Source: Hofstenia miamia | Lineage: Eukaryota > Xenacoelomorpha > Acoela > Hofsteniidae | Reading direction: 5' to 3' | NCBI GenBank assembly: GCA_900660155.1 | Contig: CABFPE010000148.1 | Span: 652,072-716,071 of the forward strand | DNA length: 64,000 bases | In this document: piece by piece, positions 20,738 through 31,894 of the stretch | Layout of the letters: each line of letters starts with the position of its first letter | How positions within the stretch are numbered: position 1 is the first letter of the stretch | Made by a program: the position numbers and the translations under genes | The notes under the pieces: model-generated | What the model saw: only the letters and a program-made list of their open reading frames with translations | Databases searched by the model: none | What the model was told of the DNA's origin: nothing

Positions 20738-23115
20738 ATATAGACTTTTTTCTAATAGTGGGATTCGATGAACTTTTGCCCAAAACTAACAAAAATCACC
20801 TTTATTCGATTTTCTTTTCGAAAAACTTCACCCCGAAACCAAAAATTCGATTTTTACCTCTGACCAGCAGAAAAACTCCCAATATCCGACCAAAAACGGT
20901 TGAATTTTCAGATAAAATGCATTTCTGTGTCCGTGTATGGCACGAAAAGTACAATATTTTTAAAGAATTATATAAACAGTGCACATATCATTTACATTGT
21001 CTATATATTTCTCCGAAAATATGCACTTTTGATGCTATACAGCAAGTTATTCTGTTACAGGCTGCAATCAAGGCAATACCTACTACATAGTAGGTAGAGC
21101 CTTGGCTACAATCTATAACAGAACAAACGTAGGATTGAGTAAAAAGCCATGAGTTATATCATTTTTAAGAAATAACAGCTAATACACTCTATCAAGGGTA
21201 TGATGCTGACATCCAATAAACTGCGGTTCTTCCAGTGATTTTGAAGAAACAGTCTTTGCAATTGAACGACTATTCCATTCTTTGTTCCGGTATTCACACT
21301 CGTAGTATCTGCAACAATCATTTTGATGCTATTCCAAAGGCTGAATTCATCAAGAACTCTAGAAATGGCTTGAACAACAGTGTTTGCTTTACCATTTTTA
21401 AAGTCATCTGTCTTGTAGAGTACATCCGTGAACCAAAAGTATGCCCAATCCTAAGAGATAAATCTGCAGACTTCTAGAAGAGAATTTCTTCTGTCCGGCA
21501 AAAGGATGAATGCCAAAACTTCCTAAATTGCTCTAGAATTCCATCTAGCATTAAAGTAGACTTGTAGATGCTTGACTGCGAAGGTGTTTCGATGTTGATG
21601 CCATCTTGAGAAATCTGTTGACAAACATTTGCTGCCTTGTTGGTTGATAACTTGACATAAATCACTAGTTTGATTTGTAGTTATAATCGATTTCTTTAGC
21701 AATTAATACTTTATTTATTTATAGAAACACAAATTCGTAAAGAATGGGCTCCTTGAAAAACCTATTATACTAACATTTTTTCTAGTATGAGCTACTACTA
21801 TGTTAAAAATCTTCTATAAAGTGTGAAAAAGTAGTACATACAGTGATTGGCAAAGAGTACTGCAGATAAAAAAGCAATTTAAGTGAACGCAAATTCTATT
21901 CTTTGTTCCAGTATTCAAACTCATAGTATCTGCAATAATCATTCAGATGAAATTCCAAAGGCTGAATTCATCAAGAACTCTAGAAATGGCTTGAACAACA
22001 GTGTTTGCTTTACCTTTTGGAAGATCTAGAGCCTGCAGCTTGACTTCTCTTTCTTCATTTTTCAAAAGAAGAACTTGATGTTTCGATGCGTTTGCCGTCA
22101 AAATGCAAGGACCAGTTTTCTAACTGTAGTTTCGTCTTCATTACTTCTTTAAGCTTTGTGGCTTCTCTAAAAGTAAACTTTTAAATGCCTGACTGCGAAG
22201 GTGTTTTGATGTTGATGCTATCTTGAGAAATCTGTTGACAAACATTTGCTGCCTTGTTGGTTGCTTGCACTTGTCGAATTTCTTCTAAGGTGTCAGACAG
22301 GAATTCGCTTTCGCTTGTTTCAATATCTTGTTCGGAGTTTGAGAATACGTCGTCGCCTTATGATGTAAATTGCAATGCTTTTCTTGTTCTCTTAGCTGGA
22401 TGAATAGATTTATAGCTTGCAGTTTTGCCAGTAGCATAGCCCACTTATCCTCCGGTTTCTTTCTGAAGTTCATATAATCTTGTCTTCTCTGCAGAGCCAT
22501 TCACCACTTTTCTTTGTTACATCACATAACTCATTTAGTCCAGTATAGTCTTGTCGCTTCACACATTCGTCGTAGAGCTCGAGAACCTGATTGAGGTTTG
22601 CTTGAACAGCTTCAGCAGATAAATGAGAAAAATTTAGTTTTCGCTGCCATAAATTCACCACTTCCTTTGCAATTTCCTTGATACGATCTTTTCGTCTTGT
22701 AATAAAATTTGCCAGATAAAGGTACCGCCCTACAATTTGAATTTTCAGGGGCATCTTGCTTCTGCTTTCTAAGGATTCCTCTTCCAAATGAACATTACTT
22801 CGCTTCTTATGTGATTCTTGAAATCGCACAAGGTTTTTTGTCAAGACTTCTCTATTACGCTCAACGACGGAACCACTCCTCTTCTGAGACATCGCAGAAT
22901 GGAAGCTACATGACGTTTTCTAAAAATTGAAGCTTACTAATTCAATTACATTAACAATGTTGTGCGTTTAATATATGACAAGATAATTTGCATTTTGAGT
23001 TAGATTTTCAAAATGGAAATTCTTAAGAAACATCAATTTTGTCTAATAACTTTAAAATCATAATCGACATAGGTTTCAAATATACGTAGTAAATTCCTGT
23101 TTTTTGCGAAGATAT
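20738..23115 (-). mobile_element. DNA transposon copy B, inverted and rearranged relative to copy A
   Basis: 20743-21110 matches the 3' segment of copy A almost base for base in the opposite orientation. The terminus is frayed: the TAGGGTTAT tip is lost into (TA)n, leaving GACTTTTTTCTAATA. Further right, fragments follow an order unlike A. 21474-21665 carries a transposase piece fused across a deletion. 21665-21890 matches A's 5' leader (4420-4600). 21890-22110 repeats the middle transposase region, and 22285-22925 gives the N-terminal part. Copy B is therefore a composite of at least two partial copies. It ends near 23115, short of A's left terminus. Confidence 0.82.
22285..22892 (-). pseudogene. 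Transposase N-terminal part of copy B
   Basis: From an ATG at 22892 a 140-codon frame begins SQKRSGSVVERNREVLTKNL and includes QESHKKRSNVHLEEES, KIQIVGRYLYL and AEAVQANLNQVLELYDECVK. It is the same protein as copy A 4827-5165 (about 93% identical there) and more intact, since A has a stop after DECVK. A second frame continues at 22285-22500 (MNFRKKPEDKWAMLLAKLQA). The catalytic core is displaced or missing, so no active enzyme can be made. Confidence 0.75.
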
Positions 23116-23142
23116 AATAAGAATGTCCCCATCTACGAATGN

Positions 23143-23167
23143 TATATATATATATATATATATATAT
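23143..23167. repeat. (TA)n microsatellite next to a single N
   Basis: A single N at 23142 directly precedes the (TA)n run that borders copy B, suggesting a base-call or joining problem in the microsatellite. Confidence 0.8.
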
Positions 23168-23472
23168 ACTAATCGATTCGCACGTCAACTTTTTTGGAAT
23201 TTTTTCGATCCGTTTGGACAGCTCAATGATAATCGATATGCCTGGCCAAATAATCAAAATGATCTATTCGCTTGGTCAAAATGCTGACATATCGAATCGA
23301 TAATTGTTTGCAGAATGAATCGAATATTAACTTGAGACATTCACATAAACAATGATCACACAAAGAATTATTCTAGTTTAAGTATTTTTATGCTCATTTA
23401 GAGCTGCTTTGCGCAAGGATATAGGAAGATCTTAGTAAATGACGGTTCGTCAAAGGGAAATTTTGCTCCAAG

Positions 23473-23519
23473 ATACGCTTGGTCAATCAAAGTCGGCATT
23501 TTCAACAGACCAAGCGTAT
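23473..23519. repeat. 12-bp perfect inverted repeat (hairpin)
   Basis: ATACGCTTGGTC at 23473-23484 and its exact reverse complement GACCAAGCGTAT at 23508-23519 are separated by 23 bases. The word CTTGGTC/CTTGGCC-like also recurs nearby in 23260-23280. It may be a transposon core or a structured RNA element; nothing decides. Confidence 0.6.
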
Positions 23520-23694
23520 TTGATATGTATAAAAAGTAACACTCATATATCCAGTGCGTAGAATTCGTACATATACAAGTAGGAACTTTAAAACAATGTT
23601 ATTGTCTCGATGAAAATCATTTGTGACCGAGAATTGCCATGCTTATTGTACTGAACAACTAAAACGCCTCTAAAAATTCATTGTTATTCCACAG

Positions 23695-23838
23695 TCATTT
23701 GTACAGCTTCAACATTATCCGGATTGGTATGGTGTTGTTAAATTTACAGTGCCTTATCGTTCATCATTCCTGAATTCCTCTGCTGTTCTTTGGACGTGTC
23801 CCAGCGCAGAATTTTCCCAGGCCGTCACTAATTTATGA
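23695..23838 (+). CDS. Weak candidate exon, unrecognised
   Basis: After CCACAG at 23689-23694 a 48-codon frame reads SFVQLQHYPDWYGVVKFTVP then YRSSFLNSSAVLWTCPSAEF and stops. The tryptophans, cysteine and prolines are unusual for random AT-rich sequence. Its phase does not fit the DAXX donor, so it is probably not part of that gene. No family is recognised. Confidence 0.25.
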   Translation, partial: SFVQLQHYPDWYGVVKFTVPYRSSFLNSSAVLWTCPSAEFSQAVTNL

Positions 23839-24121
23839 ATATCTCAGTTAATGAAGTGACACTTCTTCTTTCGGTTGTAATATAAAAATTAATGTTAATT
23901 TAATATTGATTTTTGCGCAAATTTCAAAAATTATTTGAAATCTAAATCTGTAACTAAAAATGCTTGAAATTGATACACAAGCTGTTTCGTAGCCTTAGGT
24001 TAAGATTTCTATTATAAACTTAAATCCAATGACGTTTTTATTAAAAGCTCCTACGTTTATTTGCATTACATCCAATTTCAAACCTATATTATTGTATGAA
24101 TTAGAATATAACATCTTTTAG

Positions 24122-24318
24122 AGGAATATTCTGACCATACAGAAGAAGGGTCTTCAGATTCATCCAGTGATTCTGAATCTGATGATATAGTCGAGAAGTG
24201 CCTTTTGAAACCTTCCGACCTTCCACATGAAAAAGTTAAAAATGAGGACTTGGTTGAACTTCAAGTGTTTGCTAATGATGTGCAATCGCCTGTTGTTGTC
24301 ACCATTGATTCTGATTAA
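24122..24318 (+). CDS. daxx: Terminal exon with acidic stretch and C-terminal SIM, probable DAXX C-terminus
   Basis: The acceptor TCTTTTAG precedes a frame that, entered in phase 1, encodes EEYSDHTEEGSSDSSSDSES then DD, about 35 mixed residues, and ends SPVVVTIDSD-stop. Vertebrate DAXX has a serine/glutamate/aspartate-rich region after the histone-binding domain and ends in the SUMO-interacting motif IIVLSDSD. The arrangement here (hydrophobic VVVTI then DSD at the very end) is the same. The phase equals that left by the DAXX donor at 10085. The exon is on the opposite strand from the other DAXX exons, separated from them by transposon copy B and the N gap. A polyadenylation signal follows. 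Confidence 0.65.
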
Positions 24319-24425
24319 TTTTGTTTTTGAATTTTCTATGTACATTTTCCGCTTTTTATTGAAATTTTGTAGTTGGCGGTTTATATTATTAGTTTATAAA
24401 TGTATCATTTCGATGTTGTAAATCA

Positions 24426-24431
24426 AATAAA
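24426..24431 (+). terminator. Polyadenylation signal AATAAA
   Basis: AATAAA lies 108 bases after the stop codon of the 24122-24318 exon, at a normal distance for a 3' UTR. No cleavage-site evidence is visible. Confidence 0.5.
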
Positions 24432-24736
24432 ATTGGAGAAAAATTCTTGATTTTCAACTGTCGTTGCAAAGGCTTCCCTAAGTTTAGCAAAAACTTTTGA
24501 TTCTATCAATAATTCTATTTTACTTCATAAATTATTAAGTATAGAAGTTTGTTGCAAACGCTACCCAAATAGACATCAATGTGCAAAGGTTAACTGTTTC
24601 GAGATTAGTACATTAATGTACAGAACGTTAAATAAATACTGACATATTTTAAATAACAGTAACACATCAATTATTTACGAACGAACAAATTTATTTATTT
24701 TCAAACATGTACCTAACAATGAGGTTTTGTCAAAAT

Positions 24737-24952
24737 TCATAATAATTGTTCAATGTTAGCTTCATTTTCCTCAAATATCAGTTCTACTCGCGTTTCCAAA
24801 TTGTGCACTGCTCGTGTAAATTCATCCATTGTGAAGTCATTCTCTGTTTCAAGCTGCCAATATCATTAGGTTTGGTACTGTCCAACGCGCGTCATTCTAA
24901 TGTCGCCCACAAATAGTCAACAGGATTGAGGTCCGGTGACCTTCGTTGCCAT
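24737..24952 (-). mobile_element. Tc1/mariner transposase C-terminal fragment
   Basis: The minus strand reads W.RRSPDLNPVDYLWATLE, the SPDLNP.(D/E).LW block carrying the third catalytic acidic residue of Tc1/mariner/IS630 transposases. Then come SLKQRMTSQW and, in a shifted frame, DEFTRAVHNLETRVELIFEE with a stop after EQLL. Stops and a frame change show decay. Terminal repeats were not found. Confidence 0.8.
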
Positions 24953-25614
24953 AAAATTGTAGTCGTATATATTTGAAAGATAATTTTTAATGGCGCTTTC
25001 ATTTATTCAATTAATCCTTTTGAATATCTCGGTGAAAAAATTGACTATAAATTGGAGTTTGCATTTAATAAAAAGCAATTTAATGAAGAAAATGGTGATT
25101 ATGATTAGTATCAAAATCTTTTGTGCTATGATACCACTTTTTTCATTAATGAAGAATTGTTTCTGATTATAAGCGAAACTTTAATACTTTTGGAAATAAC
25201 AGGTGCTTAAGGTAAATGTGGTCGAATGGTTTTCAGAAATACTAAAAATAGCGATTTTTCACATCATTTGGAAATCGAATGAAGCAGAGGCTTAATTTCA
25301 ATTCGCAAATTTTAATAGTAAACTTCAAATTAAGAGATTTAAGAGTTTTAAATAGGTATTTACTTATAGGAAAACAATTCAATGTTGAGCTTTTGCATTC
25401 AATGCATTTTGAATTTCATTTTGAAGATTTTGTTCTGGCTGATAAAGTACTTTTTATAATCTACGAAAATTTCAATGTGTTTTTTAAAAGCTTGTAATTT
25501 TTTTAAATGTTTATCTTTTTAGCTAATAATGAGTTCTAAGTTTCAATAGCAGTATTAATGAACGACACTTTCAATTTTTTTTATACTTAATGCAGGCAAC
25601 CTATGCGGCCGTAA

Positions 25615-25862
25615 GGGCCCTCGCACTTTCATAGACTAGAGGTGAATTGCTAAATTAAAACATTGTAGGTTATAATTATTTATAGTTCATTTTAGTTTTA
25701 ATATTTTTAGAGTGTTTTTTATCCATTACGTTGTTGTTGGGCCCTCGCACTTTCATAGACTAGAGGTGAATTGCTAAATTAAAACATTGTAGGTTAGAAT
25801 TATTTATAGTTCATTTTAGTTTTAATATTTTTAGAGTGTTTTTTATCCATTACGTTGTTGTG
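25615..25862. repeat. Tandem duplication, 2 x 124 bp
   Basis: Two adjacent units beginning GGGCCCTCGCACTTTCATAG differ at about one base (ttataat versus ttagaat). The near-identity implies a recent duplication or an assembly duplication. The right edge adjoins the LINE fragment at 25863-26230. Confidence 0.9.
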
Positions 25863-26260
25863 GCAAGTGTAATGATTTATTTATCCATGTCACTGGGGGG
25901 AGTTCGTCTTTGCGTTTTCTTCCTCCCCCTGAGTTGTTTTGTTCCTTGACATGATGTTCGTAGGATCTTTCTCTTAAAACCTTCAAAATTCTGTTAATGT
26001 AATAACGTAATTTTTTAAATTTAACTAAGTTGCCAGAGTGTAATGCTTGTCCTCTTTTCTTTGAGTTTCTTTATTTTTGGACTTATCCATGGCTTGTCAT
26101 TAGAGAAAACTTTGACTTTTTCAGTGGGAAACAAATTTCCATTTGATGTGAAATATATGAAGAAAACGCATCCCATTGACTAACAAAGTTCGAGTACTTC
26201 CCTCCAGTTTACTGATGATAAAGATTTCCCAATTGTAATTTGTATCACAAATTCTTCGAC
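25863..26260 (-). mobile_element. LINE fragment (CR1/L2-like), endonuclease-RT linker
   Basis: On the minus strand, frames give LGKSLSSVNWREVLELC, then a segment with FP.EKVKVFSNDKPWISPKIK, and after a frame change RQALHSGNLVKFKKLRYYIN RILKVLRERSYEHHVKEQNN. The pattern P(L/T)..VKVF..DKPW(I/M)SP.IK..I..R.A...GN is typical of the linker between the APE-type endonuclease and reverse transcriptase of CR1/L2-group LINEs. The reverse transcriptase itself is absent here. Confidence 0.7.
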
Positions 26261-28440
26261 GCAATATGTAAGAATTTGATTGTGGTTTATCTTCTATTGA
26301 TTGGTGGAGACATCCTCCTATGCTTGGTAGGGGACAAAGTTTTCAACTAAAGCAAGTTTTGAAATACCATTTTCTACTGGAACACCTACCAATTTTGCTC
26401 CCTTGCGTTGGCTTGAATTTCTCTCCGCGCTTTACTCATTTAAATATGAATGAAGCAACTTTTCTACATTAAATGAGATAAATCAAAATCCATAGCTTTA
26501 ATAAAATATCGGAAATACAAATTAAAATATGATTAATTTGTTGACAACAGAACTTATTAATTTTATTATTTTACTATATTGAATATTATTGGTTAACTTC
26601 TTGGTTCCATAAAAGTAGCCACAAAAGATTTGGGAAGTGTAATGTACTGCAGGAAATTTAGAATTCACTAAATTAGAAATAGTTAAGACTTTTTCCAATA
26701 TATTTTAATAATTTAAATCACATACTCTGCAAATAGTCTTCTTATGTGTTCAAACTATTTATAAATTAAACTTGCCACTTTTTAAAATTTAAAAAATTAT
26801 AATTATTATTGTAAAATCTAGTAAATTTAGAAGGAATAATTTGTAAAACTGACGATGACTTTGTAAGTCGAAATATATTTGCATGTTCTTATTAAGGTTA
26901 ATTAAGCTCCTAAAAAACGATTTATGAAAATCTCTTGACGTTAGGACTGTTTGATAATCATATTACACGAAAATTGATAGTTCAAAATATTTTTCTTAAA
27001 AAAATTTTTAAAAGATATATCGAAAACAAAAGGAAGTTATGCATAGGCGCTTATCTATAACAGCTGTGTAAAAATATTAATTTGTGAAAGGACTCTGAGC
27101 AGGTGTGCTCAGGACAGCTGAGCCCCCTTGTTAACACTTATTTGCGCAAGCCCCCATTCATTTGAAGATCAAAAGCTGCAGAAATTCAATTATTAAATTC
27201 ATTTAAATGGCAATAAGCATTATTATTTTAGGGCATACCTGTAGTTAACATACCACCAAACGTAGTTGAGATGCATTCAGAAGGGGATGAAAAATTTTAT
27301 CTTCCCTAACTTTAAGCAAGCCGTTTTTTTCACATTTTCAATCAATTTTCTCGATGTCCATTGGGAAACTAGTAAGTCGTGAGATATTGACACAATTATT
27401 GAAGAATTTACTTGAAAAAATTAACTATTTTCACTTTTTTGAAAATTCTGTTTTTTGAAAATGTTTTGAATTGCCACAATACTTAAGGTGCAGCTGTCAG
27501 AAAGTCCTAGAAATCAAATGAGAACAACAACTACTTCAACTGTTTCTGTTTATGTAAATCTGAAGAGGACACATTCCTATTTTGTAGTGCCTTTCAATTT
27601 TGGATTTCTTTAATACTTCGTAAAAGTGTAAAGTTTGCAGGACTTTCAAATTTTCGAGATGCTAACTGCAAATTCAGCAAAAAATTATTAATAAAATCCC
27701 ACTTTGTAAAATTTACATGTATATGTGATAATCTAATAGATCTCACAGCTAATGGCTCGAACAAAATTGTACAGTCAATGTAAATTAATTCTGAAAACAA
27801 ATTGCAAAAATAAGAGCAGATATAAACATTAATTAAAATACACAAAAGAAGTCTTTACAAGTTCAGATGATGCTGTAATTATATACTTATTCATATCAAA
27901 TGTGATCAGGACAATTGTGAAATTGCTGATATAGCTTGAGCTAGCTAAAAATAGAAATAACAATTGAATAATAATTTTGAGCAGACAATCCATATAAAAT
28001 TCATTAAATTTGATAAAAGTGTGCTATAAGGAAGCAAACCCCTATTCCTAGCTACTCCACTAGATCTGACGAAATGTCTAAATTTGAGCATGATTTATTG
28101 TGTTATATATTGATTATTACATGATTTCAAGTTTAGAATTTCATTTAACTTATGTACTATTAAGCAATATTTCACGCAAATAAACCCAAATTTAGTTAAT
28201 GACATATAGTTTATATTATGCTACATAATTTACATTTTGAATTTTACATTGCTATCACATTCACTTCCAAAACTCTACTTAATTTTTTTTATTCTAGGGT
28301 GTAGATTAATATAAGCTTCTACCATACCCAACTTTGGTCTAGTAAGCTAAATTGCTAAAGCCATTTTTGACAAATGTTAGAAATATTATTTTAAATATGT
28401 TTGCACTATACTTTTAGGGTTGTTGGGAAAGCACATAATA
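26261..28440. other. AT-rich intergenic DNA, nothing recognised
   Basis: No frame shows a family signal. A short GC-containing patch at 27100-27140 (GAGCAGGTGTGCTCAGGACAGC) has dyad symmetry and may be a decayed transposon end. Confidence 0.5.
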
Positions 28441-28599
28441 CCAATTACAGAAACAAAGCTTTAGTAATCAGCCCTGTTCTGCCGGAACCCAAATGCTGAG
28501 CGGCTTACCTTTGTAAGAGCACCCTTGTTAAAATTTTAGCAATACACTACTCACTCTGGGTTCAGTTACTCCTTTCGCGTTGCTACAATGGCTTAAGGG

Positions 28600-29443
28600 T
28601 TTCGGCTTAAGCTCCGGATTTAGACCAAGTATGTTTTCTCTAAATTTGTTGACGAACTTCGTTTGTTTCAAACAAAGTTAACCCTGCAAGTTGAAAGTCT
28701 GAGAATTTTTAATCAATATTTTACTAACTGCTAATGGATAATTGAAACGAAAATGCGTGCGCAAGAAGAGAAAGGGCTAGCACCATTTCCAGTTTCATCT
28801 GCAAGTTGGTTTCTTGAAGGCATGATTGATTTGATTCAAGTCAGAAAAACGCATTTCTAACTCTGCAGCGGCTGCTTGAATGAAAAATATGTGGAGTGCA
28901 ATAGCAGAAAGTATTGGAAGCTCGAATCGCTTTTCATTCCAAAAAATTAAAAAATCAAACCGACGTTGATTTTTGTTAGAAATTTTATTATGAAGTTTTA
29001 CATATTGCTTAACTTCTGCTTTGCATTTTTTCTTGTATTCATCATACGAAAGTATTGTGTCGCTTGGCTTAGTGCAAACTAAAAATTAGCAAAGGGATCG
29101 ATTTTAGCCATTTTCTTTTGCAAAATAGTTGAGTCGCTTGTGCTTTCCATATTAATGATTTATAAAATAGTGTTGTCTGTATTACAAGTGGGTCAACCCT
29201 ACTCACCCACGACCCACACTGACCCACGTAAAAAGGTGACCTACATGACCAGAGGCATAGCCAGACCATGGAATTTAGGAGGCAAAGAAAATTATATAAC
29301 AATTTTTTGCAATTTTCTAATAAGCAACTTACTCTTATCTCTAAGGGGTTAGGTGATATGGTTTCAATCTGAGGGGCATAGCCTGCCCAGACCCCTTTAG
29401 CTACGGCACAGCCTATGATCTACGACTCACGGGGTCATTTGCA
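28600..29443 (-). mobile_element. Probable hAT-like remnant, 5' end region
   Basis: The outer end reads CAGAGTTGCAAATGACCCCG on the minus strand (from 29443), a hAT-style terminus. Inside it, (G)ACCCAC words are reiterated at 29186-29235. The minus strand then shows an ATG frame from 29151, MESTSDSTILQKKMAKIDPF, and a later polar segment (MPSRNQLADETGNGASPFSS) in broken frames. The opposite end was not located, so family and length are inferred. A small element sits inside it at 29251-29415. Confidence 0.4.
29251..29415. mobile_element. MITE with hAT-like ends, nested
   Basis: CAGAGGCATAGCCAG on the left and CTTTAGCTACGGCACAG on the right form imperfect inverted ends of the kind CAGNGGCNTAGC. 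They bound about 165 bases and interrupt the CAGAGTTGCAA-ended element around them. There is no coding capacity. Confidence 0.5.
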
Positions 29444-29798
29444 ACTCTGACTGGCCAACATGTTTTCCATTCCCTCTTATTAAGTGTGACTGTTCAACAC
29501 AGGGGCGATTCTAGAAATTTCTGATTTGGGTACTGCAGCTTTAAAACTCGAGTTTTTCATAATATTTTTCATTCTAGATTTGATTAAATTTTGAATCCTC
29601 ATTCATTTCTCCATATGTTATGATAACAATTTGACATTTCTTGCTGATGTTCTAGTTTGGACTTTACATTATTACGTTTTAATTTATATACATATATATA
29701 TATATTTCTGCCCCAGTACTAAAATTTAATTTGCTAAAATTATGCATTATTAACAAAACACAATATTTAATGGAGGTGTTACAGACATATTTTAGTTT

Positions 29799-29826
29799 AA
29801 CCATGGACATCTAGATGTCCATGGTT
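29799..29826. repeat. 28-bp perfect palindrome
   Basis: AACCATGGACATCT and AGATGTCCATGGTT abut with no spacer. The symmetry extends three more bases on each side after one mismatch. A zero-loop palindrome this long is unusual in the surrounding DNA. Confidence 0.9.
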
Positions 29827-29843
29827 TAACAGGTGAATATAAT

Positions 29844-30960
29844 GGCAAATATTGAATCAAATTGGTCCCACTCTCAGTTGAAATTAAAACGTTAATCCCG
29901 CTTTCGTCCCAATACTGTCTTTTTTGTTCCCAATACCGCCAACTATTGAGTGGGTCCGGTATAAGGACCAGTAATGCAACTATTTCTTCAGGAATCTATT
30001 GAATATACCACCATAATTGTTTTGTGAACTCTGGCGAGAGAAGAAGACATTAATACATAGACTCTTAATTTTTACTGAATTACTTTTAATTTTCACTGGC
30101 GATTGGTCAATATTTAGAATCAATTTTATCTGTAACATTTATTAGTTACAATTTCAAATTGCTGAAGTATAGAAAAAGAGGTCTAGAAATGGGGGTGTCC
30201 TATCAATAATTTTTAAAATCGTGATTTTTATCAAATCGGTTATTTGAGAATTAAATGATCTTAGCAGATTATAAAAATTTTATGTAGAAATAAATTTTTA
30301 TTTTTCTAGGTTTAGGATCGAAAGTTCTACCATGTAAAACAATCACTAAAATGAAGGAGATGATGAATCCCTATTATTACTAGGTGCTTATATGAAATGA
30401 GTTATTATTTTGTACAACAAAATGTGAAAAATTAATGCAAAGTAACGCTCAAAATTTCAGAAATTCTTAAAATTTGTTACAAATATCCTAAAATTTTAAA
30501 CATTTAAAAAAATCAATAATGTTTTGAATAGATTTTGAACATCATTTGAAATATGTGATATGCCCTCTAGATCACCAGTTGTCAGTCTGAATTAGAAAAT
30601 TTGTAATTTTTTTAAAGCATTTTGAGTTTTTCATTCAGAATGCTAATATACTTTTCCGTGTTTATCTGAACAACAATGATGGCTATAAGGCAAATCAAGC
30701 CATGATGCTTGGAAAATGTTTGATTGCATTTGAGGTTGAGATGTAGCAAGATTGAATCTTGATGATTCTACTAGGCCTCTAACTAATACCTTGGGTGCTC
30801 AGAACATCTGAAATGTTATGTCATTAATGTGCATAATAGTTTTAAATTGATCCAACTTACAGCTTTTATAAATCCTACAAAGGGCCAGTTTCATCGAACA
30901 CTTTCATTGTGTACGATATAGTATTTGAGAAATATCAAAATTATGTTGACTTCAAAAAAA
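29844..30960. other. Intergenic DNA, no feature supported
   Basis: AT-rich sequence without a family-like frame. A hAT-style end (CAGGGGCGATTCTAG) at about 29500 upstream has no partner that I could find here. Confidence 0.4.
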
Positions 30961-31170
30961 CAGGGATGTGGCCAGCGACAGGCATTTGGGGTTTTAAAAT
31001 AGCTCATATGTAGAAATCTATGGTTTTTCTAGGATTTTAGTTTAGTTATTTTTGCAAAAAATGAAGTTTTTTAAATTTCTCCTAGACAAATGTACTTGTA
31101 TTTGTTAGGTAGAGACTTGTAGTTTTTTCGATAAAAGTGGGGAGACAAGCCCTCCCCCGTGGCCACATTC
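30961..31170. mobile_element. Possible MITE
   Basis: CAGGGATGTGGCCAG at the left and TGGCCACATTC at the right share an inverted ATGTGGCCA core about 200 bases apart. The outer bases differ, so the ends are approximate. Another hAT-style end (AAATCCGCCACTGG, about 31632-31646) lies just downstream without a partner. Confidence 0.35.
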
Positions 31171-31894
31171 TTTAACAAAAATGTGCCATAATAAACATCT
31201 GCACTGAAACAGTATTGATCTATTTACTAACTGTGAACATGCTTATGTATACTGTGGAAGCAGTTCTTTTAACTGCTTTTACAATTTATTTAATACCAAA
31301 GCTTGGTGGATGTTTGATAAAATGTGTACTATTGGAATATGTTTGATATATTTTTTCTAAGAATGTGTAAGATTACTTGAAAAAAATTGAAAGTTTAACA
31401 AATATATGCCAAAACCTTGCAAGGTTTGGTAAATTTTAGGGAAACTTGCAAGTTATTTGAAAAATTTGCCAAATCTTTTGAAAAAAATTGCCAAACCCTT
31501 GGATCGTTTTGCACATGAAATGCAAAAATTTGCCACTAATTTAGAATTTTCCAACTTTTTTCTAAGCTTGCACAAATTACCTCCGTTTTGCTTCCTCATG
31601 AGAGGGGGGCTGCAGTCCGATAGTCCCCTCTTAAATCCGCCACTGGTTTAACATATCGTTAGCTATTTGTGCTAAAGCAATTAAGCCAGTCGAGAATTTC
31701 AATTATTCGTAAGAATTCCTATTGAGATGAGAATAGCCTCTTTGAATATAAACACTATAAAATCGCATGAAATAACACGTACGCCATCTGGCGAACTACG
31801 CTAACATTTGTAAAAATAGCAAATCAATTTATTACGAAGCACAAATAGAGCGATTTTATTCCGCTAGTGTATACTGTTTTGCACGTAACGGATA

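Noticed and set aside
23695-23838. Protein-like frame as an extra DAXX exon between 10085 and 24122 in the flipped order
   Set aside because: Its phase does not fit: entering it in phase 1 gives early stops. It is kept only as a weak separate candidate.
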